A DNA stretch of 64,000 nt from NCBI GenBank assembly GCA_044224905.1, contig JBGAJN010000001.1, positions 2,170,001 to 2,234,000 on the forward strand. Reading direction: 5' to 3'. Each line of letters opens with the position of its first letter. Positions within the stretch are counted from its first letter, which is position 1. The position numbers and the translations under genes are program-made. Source of the DNA: JBGAJN01 sp044224905. Its GTDB lineage: Bacteria > Verrucomicrobiota > Verrucomicrobiia > Limisphaerales > JBGAJN01. Positions 34,751-43,538 of the stretch are shown here, piece after piece. The notes under the pieces were generated by a model. The model did not search any database, had not been told where the DNA came from, and saw nothing but the letters and a program-made list of their open reading frames with translations.

Positions 34751-36709
34751 TCAGATCGACATTTCTTTTGGGCCGTTTAGTATCTGTGATAAACATTTAG
34801 CTCGATTCTTAGGCTCAATATAATCTTTCAGGCTTTGACTTCCACTATTCCAATACTTCCAAAACGTATTTAGACTATTACGAAAAGCCTTCTCCCGTGT
34901 TCCAGTCGGCTGCCAGTAACGCACTTTTTTAATCACGCGGTCGAGCACTTGCCGTCCGTTATTCCATGTCAGCTTTCCTTGGGAGATAAAGTTCAAGCAA
35001 AGGCACTCATTTAGATATTGATCCATTGAGTTAGGCCCCAAGTAGGCAACTTGCGTTGCATCCACCTCAAACCTTAGTAGTGCATCTTGCTCGGGTTCAC
35101 TTAACACCTTAACTTTTATCTCAAATCCTTTTGGAGCATCGGGATCCTTTTCTACGTCGCACTGAGCGTCATATTGGGCCTCTAATATTTGTTGTTCAGT
35201 TTCAATCAATTGGTGAAATTTCGTTGTAACCAAAAAGAGTCTCTGAATATGAAGACCGTTACGTGCCATATGTTTATTCATTGTTAGGAAGCGGCCATTG
35301 CTCCCCAAATTTTGATCCGTCCAGTAACCTGGATATGTCATGGTGCGATACACTTGCCCCTCGCTTGCAGCTGCAATCAATCTGCACAAACTCGTAACGA
35401 GCAAATCTCGATGGCCATAGATTTCGTGATGACCACGGCCAATGCGCTTCGCATCCTCGAATAGATGTTCGGCCCTTGATTCTATGACACTGCGAAGAAG
35501 AGGGTTTACTCCCTTTTGTTCGCGGGAGCTTTGAACCGCTACATTGATAAACATTTGCACTAACTGTTCTCGAGGCCGAGATTTGATTTGTTTGCGTCGC
35601 AAATCATTCTTAGACCCTTTACGACCCGCGGATTTGGCAATCGCTAATGCCTCCAGTAATTCTTCGGCGCAGGAAAAGCGATCATTTGGGTTGTGTCTGA
35701 GACATTTATCAACGATTTTGACAATGTTTTCATTCAAGAAAAACAAGTTGCTGCGCTCTTCAGGTGAAATATCTACATTTTTCATAGCTTCGTAGACATG
35801 TAATTTCAGTTTCGAAACATCTTTTGGTAGGTCGCGGGGAGCCTTTCCAACTATGTATCGATAGAACAAGGCGCCCAATGAGTAAATATCTGCAGGAAAC
35901 CACAATGCGCCCAAATTATCACTTGCGAGGCATTCAGGAGCACGATAACACGCATCCTCAATTTCCGATTCTACCTTTGCCACATCGGGTTTGGAGTCCG
36001 ATAGCGTGGCGTATCCGAATCCTACCAGATTATAATTCGTTTTATGAGTTGTTTTGCTGAAAATAATATTCCGGGGCACAATAAAGGAGTGTAGGATTCC
36101 ATGATTGTGGACGATTCTCACACTTTCTGCTAACGGAATTGCGAAATCAAAAAACGAGTCGGGATTACTAAGTGTAAAAAAAGTTTCTTTCGTAAGATCA
36201 TTGCCATCAACAAACTCGTATATGAGTCCCGGAATACTAACATCGTCCCCATTCTGATTAGTTTGACATAGGGCAATTGGTTGAGGAATGGAAAAGATTC
36301 CTCCAGCACATCTGCGACGAATGTGTGATAAAATAAAGTTTTTCTCAAATTCAGCGACAAGCCGCTTTTTCATACTGGCGTAATAACTCTTGCTTGAGCC
36401 GAAACGAAGTAGATCTGCAGGAGATGGAATGGGTGGCTGCTTTAAGAAAAGGTTCTCTGAACCAAGAGCATTTATCTGCAATCTATATGAGAGTCCGATT
36501 TGCCCCTTTGCTTCAATTTGTTTTGGCTTGGCGTGAAATACTTTAGACATTTTTTCCCCATCATTCTCCTCATCTAGCTTGCATTTCTTTGTCCAAGCAA
36601 TAATGGTCTTTCCCCACGCATCGGGGCGCTCCTCAGGGATGGGGTCAGCCCATTTTATGATACGTAAATCTACTGGTCGATCCTCTGCCGGTTGAAAGGC
36701 GGTGTCCAT
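34751..36709 (-). CDS. Protein pseudokinase with large C-terminal domain
   Basis: A 652-residue protein with a Hanks-type kinase fold at about 60-370. The helical region, the YRAPECL activation-segment end and the Asn of the catalytic loop (LHSFIVPRNIIF) are kept, but the catalytic HRD Asp is replaced (HSF) and the DFG motif reads GFG. Both key aspartates are therefore missing, so phosphotransfer is unlikely. Residues ~400-652 form a second domain with YPGYWTDQNLGSNGRFL and LHIQRLFLVTTKFHQ, a layout I have not matched to a family. ATG 36709 lies 2 bases after the FRG gene stop (a TTG at 36715 overlaps it), implying coupled translation. Confidence 0.8.
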   Translation of the reverse strand: MDTAFQPAEDRPVDLRIIKWADPIPEERPDAWGKTIIAWTKKCKLDEENDGEKMSKVFHAKPKQIEAKGQIGLSYRLQINALGSENLFLKQPPIPSPADLLRFGSSKSYYASMKKRLVAEFEKNFILSHIRRRCAGGIFSIPQPIALCQTNQNGDDVSIPGLIYEFVDGNDLTKETFFTLSNPDSFFDFAIPLAESVRIVHNHGILHSFIVPRNIIFSKTTHKTNYNLVGFGYATLSDSKPDVAKVESEIEDACYRAPECLASDNLGALWFPADIYSLGALFYRYIVGKAPRDLPKDVSKLKLHVYEAMKNVDISPEERSNLFFLNENIVKIVDKCLRHNPNDRFSCAEELLEALAIAKSAGRKGSKNDLRRKQIKSRPREQLVQMFINVAVQSSREQKGVNPLLRSVIESRAEHLFEDAKRIGRGHHEIYGHRDLLVTSLCRLIAAASEGQVYRTMTYPGYWTDQNLGSNGRFLTMNKHMARNGLHIQRLFLVTTKFHQLIETEQQILEAQYDAQCDVEKDPDAPKGFEIKVKVLSEPEQDALLRFEVDATQVAYLGPNSMDQYLNECLCLNFISQGKLTWNNGRQVLDRVIKKVRYWQPTGTREKAFRNSLNTFWKYWNSGSQSLKDYIEPKNRAKCLSQILNGPKEMSI

Positions 36710-36711
36710 GA

Positions 36712-37659
36712 TCAATCTTTCTGCGCAAAGCGTAGGTGCGCGTCGTTTTCGAGATTATAATTACAAGATTTTGCTGCTCCTTCGAGATCGGGGTACATAG
36801 ATCGAAAATGAATGTGCGCAAGCTCTAGCCATGATAGGCAAGCCTTTCTGCCTCTATTTCTAATTAAAAAGCGTAGCAAAACAGGCTTATCCGAAAAAGT
36901 TGCAAAATGAGATACCACGCATTCTTCTATCGATTGATGCGCCGATGATAGTGTAAATACACCTTCTTGGGCTTCAATTCTTGGGTTTCTCTGTGTAAGG
37001 ACGTCAAGCACCCGGATTCCGCTATCTGGAATAGGTTCATGTTCCGGCCAAAACTGACGAATCAAAGCGATATTCAAAGCATATACAACTCTAAACCCGA
37101 CATCATCTTCTCTGTCGTCCGCCTTAACAAAAGCAAACCACAGAGCAATTAGCGGACTGCGCGTCCAGTCGAGAAGTGGCGTGGCTAGTCCGTGATGCTG
37201 CCCCAAAGCAAATAGATCAAATACCATTGGCAATTGATGCGATTGCAAACCGGTGTGTAATTCATTCAAAACGGCTGCGAGCGTTCGAGGCTCCGTCGCA
37301 AGAATGCGCAACAATTGGTCGTGTAGCGCCAGATGTTCGATTTGAAGCGAATAAATTTCTCTGAGCCGCACCAAAAAGTCGCGGAGGTGTTTTGTCGTCG
37401 TTCGTGATGTGTTTCGCTGCCAATCAATTCCATAATCGCGTTTTCTTAATATGCGAGTAAGAGACGAAATTAATTGATAGTCAGAGTCGCCTAAACCGCG
37501 CCAAATAAACTGATTACTTGTGTTGAAGTGTTGGGTTACGATTTCGATAAATTCACTATAGCCACCTTCAAGATGAAACGTATGATAGCCATTTCCCGAA
37601 CGTTTCGGCTGTGGATCGAAACCTGGGCGTTTTGATGGTTCCTGAGTCAGCGTTTTCAT
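36712..37659 (-). CDS. FRG-domain protein
   Basis: A 315-residue protein with the FRG domain: FIWRGLGDSDYQLISSLTR near the N-terminus and HHGLATPLLDWTRSPLIALWFAF in the middle, followed by VGFRVVYALN. FRG domains occur singly in many bacteria and phages, are common near defence genes and have no established biochemical activity. It is the first gene of a two-gene unit with the pseudokinase. No other gene on this strand lies within 240 bases upstream, so the operon is probably just these two. Confidence 0.83.
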   Translation of the reverse strand: MKTLTQEPSKRPGFDPQPKRSGNGYHTFHLEGGYSEFIEIVTQHFNTSNQFIWRGLGDSDYQLISSLTRILRKRDYGIDWQRNTSRTTTKHLRDFLVRLREIYSLQIEHLALHDQLLRILATEPRTLAAVLNELHTGLQSHQLPMVFDLFALGQHHGLATPLLDWTRSPLIALWFAFVKADDREDDVGFRVVYALNIALIRQFWPEHEPIPDSGIRVLDVLTQRNPRIEAQEGVFTLSSAHQSIEECVVSHFATFSDKPVLLRFLIRNRGRKACLSWLELAHIHFRSMYPDLEGAAKSCNYNLENDAHLRFAQKD

Positions 37660-37907
37660 ACCACAAATAGCATCAATGGTGTTTTGGGAGTTACCGACAT
37701 TTTATTCGAGCAGTATCGTGAATGCAACAATGCGTTCAAATATTTCTAATTTGTAATGGCGCATTGGTTGGCCTTACCCGAATTTGGTGGACAGGCTTAG
37801 TGTAAATGTGCGAGTTGAGTGAAACACTCATGAACATCGAAGCCAAGTAGTCTGCTCCCTAATCCCTGACCAAGGGTGATCAACAAGTTTGAAGCCAAGT
37901 AACGGTA

Positions 37908-39335
37908 TTAATAATGAACCGAATGGCTCCTCGCTATCTTCAGGTTTTCGGTCGTCGGATCATCGAAAGCGAAATTCACACGGCCCAACAAATCCACTGC
38001 GAGAGAGCTAAATCTCCCGGGAACCGGATCATCCCGGTCCGTGACCGTGGGTTCAGCGACCGTTCGTTTACACCAGTGAGTGCCGTTTTGTGTGGCGACG
38101 CGAAGTTCATTCGCATAGCGAAACCCTACTACCACGCTGCCGTCCGGATGGACAGAAGCCACCGGATTGTCTATGGAAACTGCCACCCCCCGTTGAACAA
38201 TCGAATCGAGGACGGTGTTGTTTGACCATTCATAAATATGAAGCTCAAACAGTTGACCGCTGCCGTCGCGAAGGACTGCAGCCACCACGATTTCCCCGCT
38301 CGGCTTCACGGTAATTTGAAGTTCTGACCTTAGATATCGATCGCTTTCGAGAGGAAGCTCCACGCGACTCCAACCTACTTCCTCTTGCACAAAAATTGCC
38401 ATTTCCCTGCCCCTATACCCTGCCACCGCGTATTTGCCGGTGGGAAGTTTGACCGCCGCAATTGATATCCAGTTCGGCGGTGAGCTTTGTTCTGTAATCA
38501 CTGGGCTGGCCATCCAACCTCCGGTACTAGCTCGATAAAATAGGATCGTTCCGTCGCGTGCCGCAAAAAAATCCAGAGCCCCTCGATTTCGAGGCACCGC
38601 GAAATAGTCGGTGTATTCTGGGCCTTGTGTCACGACGAGCCGTTGATTTGTCCAGGTTCCGGCAACTTTGGTTGCGATATAGAGAAATCGGTTGGTGGCA
38701 TCTTTGTACACAATGCGTGGATTCTCTTCCGCATCGAAACTCAGAAAAACCTGACCCTCGGGAGTTGCGCCCGGCACCGCCTGAGTCAGCCAGACCCTGT
38801 TGATTTCTATAGCAAAATACAGCCGCGCAAACGATGTCCCGTTGGAAGTAGCAAGGTAGGCGATTGATCGGGTTCCATTGGAAAGTATCTGCAGATCACA
38901 GAACCCGGCAGACACTCGATTCGACTGTCCATCAAGTACGATCGCTGTAGGCCACTGGCAACCGCAGTCAATCACGGGCATTCCGGTGATATCCACTTGC
39001 GCCAAGCGGTAAAACCGACACACCTCCTCCATCGGAAACGACTGGGTCACAACTTGCCCGTTTCCAACCAAGATCGGTCCAATTGCGAAATAGTTGGCGT
39101 TTGGCTGCTGCGAAGTATAGAGTCTGTAAAATCCGCCCGACGGGAGAGTAAAACGCAATACGACCGAATCCGCCCGCGTCACCTCAATCGGAATTTCATG
39201 GCCGTATCCGGGGAAAGCAATACCTGACGCAAGTAGGCAAATCGCAATGCAAGGAAAAGCAAGTGCCGCCGCAATCCTGTTGGCGACACCCGCGAGAGTA
39301 GTCCGGTCAAGAACCAAAGTTTCGGTTTTCATCAT
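37908..39335 (-). CDS. Exported beta-propeller-like protein
   Basis: A 475-residue protein with an N-terminal hydrophobic signal (AALAFPCIAICLLASGIAFPG) and repeated blade-like segments (FLSFDAEENPRIVYKD, VSIDNPVASVHPDGSVVVGFR, SSLAVDLLGRVNFAFDD). A cysteine pair GCQW is near residue 125. This resembles exported proteins of Verrucomicrobiota that read as data-like repeats. Function unknown; cargo or an ordinary surface protein. Confidence 0.6.
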   Translation of the reverse strand: MMKTETLVLDRTTLAGVANRIAAALAFPCIAICLLASGIAFPGYGHEIPIEVTRADSVVLRFTLPSGGFYRLYTSQQPNANYFAIGPILVGNGQVVTQSFPMEEVCRFYRLAQVDITGMPVIDCGCQWPTAIVLDGQSNRVSAGFCDLQILSNGTRSIAYLATSNGTSFARLYFAIEINRVWLTQAVPGATPEGQVFLSFDAEENPRIVYKDATNRFLYIATKVAGTWTNQRLVVTQGPEYTDYFAVPRNRGALDFFAARDGTILFYRASTGGWMASPVITEQSSPPNWISIAAVKLPTGKYAVAGYRGREMAIFVQEEVGWSRVELPLESDRYLRSELQITVKPSGEIVVAAVLRDGSGQLFELHIYEWSNNTVLDSIVQRGVAVSIDNPVASVHPDGSVVVGFRYANELRVATQNGTHWCKRTVAEPTVTDRDDPVPGRFSSLAVDLLGRVNFAFDDPTTENLKIARSHSVHY

Positions 39336-39438
39336 TTGAGGAGTGCGCGTGGGGCGGCAATTTCCAACCGTAATGCAATTTCCGGTCTGCTCAAGTGGTT
39401 CGCGAACGGAAACAAAAATAACTTATCGCAGCGTCGAA

Positions 39439-40368
39439 CTACGGCAGCGGCACCACCCGATAAAAAATGCTCTGCTGATCATTGATCGCGTCAAACACGC
39501 AGTTGGTGCTTCCATTTCCCGGAACGGGCGAACCCAGGTCATTCCAAACATTCGTATTGAGTGAGTTCCGCCATTGCACTTGGTACACACAATTGCTGAA
39601 CGAAGGCCAACAGATCCGAACGGCCCTATCAATTGTTGCAACTGGTTTGTTCCTAACGATGATTTTGCAATTGTCGATGGCCCATGACTCGTCGCTTCCG
39701 CCTTGCCAGCCCGTGCCGGTGGCAAAGAATTCAATGACCGCCGTGCTGGAGCTGTGAGGAATAGCGGTCATGCCTGCGACAGGATGTCCCATGTTGTAAG
39801 CGGAATCAACGTATGCGATTGGCCCGTTGATGGGATTTCCGTTAATGTCGTAGATTGTTCCGTTGAGGGTGAGAGTAAATCCCAATTGAGTTCCGTAGGT
39901 GATCAGGTTGTTGGTCGGCGCGGTCTGGTCCGAGAGCTGAAAATTGTCAAAAGTTGCAGAAAAGACGGTCCCTCCGTCGACGGCCACGTTGAAGAAATCA
40001 GTGGGAATCGCCCCACCAATTTGAGTGTTCCCATCCCAACTATCGATGATGGCGAGGTCAAAACTCACCGCCAACTCAGTGTGGGGCGGCAAGTTCGTCA
40101 AAGTGAGGACGGTGTGACCTGATAGCGAAGCGTTACGGAGAAAATTCGAACCGAAGCCAAAGCTTTGGTAGTCTTGCGTCGCGGCCAGATTTGCCGGCCC
40201 AGTAAACTCGCTCGGAATTCCTGATTCGAAATCCGTTGAGAATACCGTCACCTCAGTGGATTGAATATTCGCCGACCACATCACGCTGATGATCGCGGTG
40301 AGATTGAAGACCATCTTCGCCCGATGGAAAATACTAGTGCTTTTAGGTTGATGAATTGCGGATTGCAT
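39439..40368 (-). CDS. Exported protein with Verrucomicrobiota-type C-terminal tail
   Basis: A 309-residue protein with a signal peptide-like start (MVFNLTAIISVMWSANIQS), a beta-sandwich core and a C-terminal YQVQWRNSLNTNVWNDLG...YRVVPLP tail. This tail pattern recurs in many secreted proteins of Pedosphaera-like bacteria and is the best taxonomic clue in the window. AAAGGAT sits at a good distance before the ATG. Substrate or ligand unknown. Confidence 0.65.
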   Translation of the reverse strand: MQSAIHQPKSTSIFHRAKMVFNLTAIISVMWSANIQSTEVTVFSTDFESGIPSEFTGPANLAATQDYQSFGFGSNFLRNASLSGHTVLTLTNLPPHTELAVSFDLAIIDSWDGNTQIGGAIPTDFFNVAVDGGTVFSATFDNFQLSDQTAPTNNLITYGTQLGFTLTLNGTIYDINGNPINGPIAYVDSAYNMGHPVAGMTAIPHSSSTAVIEFFATGTGWQGGSDESWAIDNCKIIVRNKPVATIDRAVRICWPSFSNCVYQVQWRNSLNTNVWNDLGSPVPGNGSTNCVFDAINDQQSIFYRVVPLP

Positions 40369-40618
40369 AGGTTCTATCCTTTCTGTTTAGACGTTGGTTG
40401 GGTTTTCGATGTCCTGAGTTGACGCCCACGAGATCCCCGCACTTGACGCACGCCCCAGAGCATCAACTCCAACACACCATCTGAAGACGATCCTGGTTTC
40501 TGTTTTCATCAGACAAACTTCGCCAATGTTGGCAGACCGGTGTTTGGCCTTGATTTCTGTAGTCGAACTGGTTTCTTTTCATGCAGCAAGATCGCCAACG
40601 GAAAACACTTTGAGTCGC

Positions 40619-42403
40619 ATGTCTCCTTCGACAACCCAAGTTTTTCGGCCTGTGTTTGGTTGGCTTGTGTTGAGTTTTCTCCTTTTCCTCTGGCGGTATC
40701 ACTACACCCAAGCCGCGAAAGCCACGCTCGAATTTCAAGTCGCCGTCGCGGGTCGCGCCTCCGAGGCGTTCCCCGACGCCACGTTGAATGGCCGGCGATA
40801 TCAGGCGGGATACCCCTGCGGCGTGGGTTGGAAGAAATTAGTGATCAACGCCGCCGATGCCGAACCCTTTGAGACCAATCGCTTCATTTGGTATGGCGGG
40901 GCGGCTTTCGGAAACATCACGCTGGCCCGGAGTCGTGGTCAACTTGACTTGGACTTCGTCCCTGCCATCGAAACCGTTCAGGTAACTGGCACGGAAGAGC
41001 AAAAGAGCCTCGACAAGAGCACTCACCAATCACTGTCGTTGCCAACCGGAACCTACAAAGTGTGGGCCAAGTTCACGCTTTTCAGCATCGAGCAGACCGT
41101 GGAGATCAAGCGCAATCAAACCAACCGCATCTCCCTTGCGCCGAAACTGGCCGCGCTCCAACTGAGTTCCGATCCCGACAATGCCGAGTTCGAGTTGCAG
41201 TCAACCCATGCACCGCGGGTTTCCCTGAAGGGCAATACACCCACGACAATCTCGGCGCTGCCGCTGGATGAGTATGAACTGGTCGTTGCGCGCGGGGACT
41301 TCCGGAAACACCAGTCCGTTCGGTTGTCCGCCGCTGACAAGACCAATGCTGTAACCGTCCAGTTCCGTTACGCCAAACTTGCGATCACCTCCGATCCCGC
41401 AGGCACCACGATTAGCGCAGGCGACAAAGTCCTCGGGAAAACCCCGGCCAACCTCGAACTCCAACCCGGCTCCCATCGCCTGTCGCTTACGAAAGAAGGC
41501 TATTTCGGCACCAACGTAAATCTGGAACTGGCGGAAACCGATCAACGCACACTGGCAGTCACGTTGGTCAACACGTCGTTCGTGGCCGCACTGGAACGCG
41601 CCCGCACTCAAGCCACTGGCTTCAATCCCGACTACGATCGCGCCTTGGCCGACGTCGAACATGCCCTCCAGATCAAACCCGGCGACGCTGGAGCGCTACG
41701 ACTACAGGGAGCCATTCAACTCAACCGGCACCTCAAACGCGCCCGCGAGTTTCGCGGAGAAGGCGACCTCCGTCGCGCGCTGGCGGCGACCGATTCCGCA
41801 TTGCAACTCGACCCATCCGACGCCACGGCAGTCGCTTTGAAGAGTGATTTGGAACAACGCCAACGCGTCGTGGACGCGGAGAACGTCAAAGCCCGCCAAG
41901 CGCTGGACTCCGCCCAAGCCAAGGCCCGCGCTGAGGCCCGGCGGCAACATCCGCAGCAAGTGTTGCAAGCCACCGTCGCCGGGGTGCGCCATCAGGATGC
42001 GTTTCCCACTCAGAGCCTGCGGGTGAAAGGTTCGGTCGCGAGTGTTCGATCTTCCCTGCTGGCAATATTCCGCACCAACAAGCCCGAGTGGCCGGTCAAG
42101 AGCGAACGACCGGCGGATGCCGACACGGTGATCCTGGAAGTCACCTCGAAATCCGTCACGATGCGCCGCCATGTGTTCTTTGTGATCGGCCAGACCGGCG
42201 AGAACGAAGTGGTTATTGCGTTCAAGCTGTTCGCCTACGTGCTCGGGGAGAAAATCGGTATCAGTCTGAGCGGCTTCTCCGATGAGAGTTACATTCCCAT
42301 GAATTCCCGATTCTTCACCCAAGGCCGGGTCAAAACCATCGACGGCGACTACACCCGCGAGTCGATGGAACTGGTCAAGCAAATCGAAGACGCACTCCGC
42401 TGA
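40619..42403 (+). CDS. Membrane protein with PEGA domains and TPR-like repeats
   Basis: A 594-residue protein: one N-terminal membrane helix (FGWLVLSFLLFLW), a beta-rich region, two or three PEGA repeats at about 190-340 (for example DPAGTTISAGDKVLGKTPAN), then helical TPR-like repeats (DYDRALADVEHALQIKPGDA) and a C-terminal alpha/beta domain. The upstream in-frame ATG 40526 adds non-protein-like residues, so ATG 40619 is preferred. It heads a three-gene operon with 2-base gaps to a membrane protein and a DNA-translocase-like ATPase. Confidence 0.7.
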   Translation: MSPSTTQVFRPVFGWLVLSFLLFLWRYHYTQAAKATLEFQVAVAGRASEAFPDATLNGRRYQAGYPCGVGWKKLVINAADAEPFETNRFIWYGGAAFGNITLARSRGQLDLDFVPAIETVQVTGTEEQKSLDKSTHQSLSLPTGTYKVWAKFTLFSIEQTVEIKRNQTNRISLAPKLAALQLSSDPDNAEFELQSTHAPRVSLKGNTPTTISALPLDEYELVVARGDFRKHQSVRLSAADKTNAVTVQFRYAKLAITSDPAGTTISAGDKVLGKTPANLELQPGSHRLSLTKEGYFGTNVNLELAETDQRTLAVTLVNTSFVAALERARTQATGFNPDYDRALADVEHALQIKPGDAGALRLQGAIQLNRHLKRAREFRGEGDLRRALAATDSALQLDPSDATAVALKSDLEQRQRVVDAENVKARQALDSAQAKARAEARRQHPQQVLQATVAGVRHQDAFPTQSLRVKGSVASVRSSLLAIFRTNKPEWPVKSERPADADTVILEVTSKSVTMRRHVFFVIGQTGENEVVIAFKLFAYVLGEKIGISLSGFSDESYIPMNSRFFTQGRVKTIDGDYTRESMELVKQIEDALR

Positions 42404-42405
42404 AT

Positions 42406-43536
42406 ATGGAAGACGCCGCCGCCATTCCATCGTCACTGCCAGATGCCGCGCCACCCCGGTTCAGCGTGCAAGAGGAACTCTTCATCTTCTGCAACCTGAT
42501 GCTCGTCACCTGCCTCTTCCTGCCGTGGCGTGTGGCCACCGGAGAAATCACCCCGTGGGATCTGTTCTCCTCATTTGATTCCACCGCCATCTCCTCAGGC
42601 TTCGCCGGCCTGTTCCTGCTTCTCGGCGTGACTCTGTGGAGCGTTTCCCGGCCGCGCATCCGACCCTGGTTTGGTCTCGCGACCGCACTGGCAGTTCATG
42701 CCGTGTATGTCGGCTTTGAGCTGATGCCCGGACACGCGAGCTATGGCGCACGCCTTGCCGGTTTCATTGCCCTCGGCCTGCTCGGGTTGTCCGCCAATCC
42801 CGCCCTCGTGAAGGCCGGTGATCTTGCAATGCGTCGGCTCAACTCGCGGCAGGCGGAAGTGTTCTCGCATTCCGCCACCGTGCTACCCGGCATCCAGTTG
42901 TCCACGCAGGAGTTTTATACCAAGCTGGAGGAGGCCATTCGCGCCCATAACTGGCCGGGGGTCGAATTTCTGCGCGTGTCGCACCGCGAAGCGGGTCTGC
43001 TCTCGCACCAACGGGAATACCTGCGTGTCGTCCGCCAGCGCCAGGTAATCGACGCGTGCGCCGCGCGCTTCGGCACCGATTACTTCTTCACGCTGCGCGA
43101 AGCTGAAATCCAAGCGCAACTCAGTCTGACCACGCTGTTGATCTTCCTCGTCTCGCTGGCGCTCGGTTTCTCCATGTTGACCAGCACGTTTGGGTTCATC
43201 CCCGGACTCACGCTTTTTGGCTTCATCGTGGTGTTCGGCTTCTTCGTCCTCTTCAACGTGCTCCGCATGGGATTGACGCGGCTCGACGGGGTGCTCATGC
43301 GCACGCCGGTCATCGGCCCGATCTATGAAACGTGGTGCCGCCGGAGCACGACGTATTTCCAATTCGATTCCCGCGTCGTGTTTCTCAAGCTGATGAACGA
43401 CCTCTTGAAGGAGCACGTGGACGAGGCGACCTCCGCCCAAGGCGTTCGTTCCCTGTCCTATCTGGAGCATCAACCCATTCTCGATGGCTTCTACAAAACG
43501 AAAATACGCAATCCCGAGGACGGCGAGGAAAAATAA
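42406..43536 (+). CDS. Polytopic membrane protein of the translocase operon
   Basis: A 376-residue protein with four helices in the first 140 residues and two more around 235-285 (LLIFLVSLALGFSML, LFGFIVVFGFFVLF), with cytoplasmic-looking segments between. No family is recognised. Spacing of 2 bases on both sides ties it to the PEGA protein and the ATPase, suggesting a membrane complex that holds the translocase. Confidence 0.65.
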   Translation: MEDAAAIPSSLPDAAPPRFSVQEELFIFCNLMLVTCLFLPWRVATGEITPWDLFSSFDSTAISSGFAGLFLLLGVTLWSVSRPRIRPWFGLATALAVHAVYVGFELMPGHASYGARLAGFIALGLLGLSANPALVKAGDLAMRRLNSRQAEVFSHSATVLPGIQLSTQEFYTKLEEAIRAHNWPGVEFLRVSHREAGLLSHQREYLRVVRQRQVIDACAARFGTDYFFTLREAEIQAQLSLTTLLIFLVSLALGFSMLTSTFGFIPGLTLFGFIVVFGFFVLFNVLRMGLTRLDGVLMRTPVIGPIYETWCRRSTTYFQFDSRVVFLKLMNDLLKEHVDEATSAQGVRSLSYLEHQPILDGFYKTKIRNPEDGEEK

Positions 43537-43538
43537 CC

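Noticed and set aside
43332..43538. N-terminal extension of the large ATPase
   Set aside because: It overlaps the coding region of the preceding membrane gene; the ATG at 43539 fits the 2-base operon spacing.
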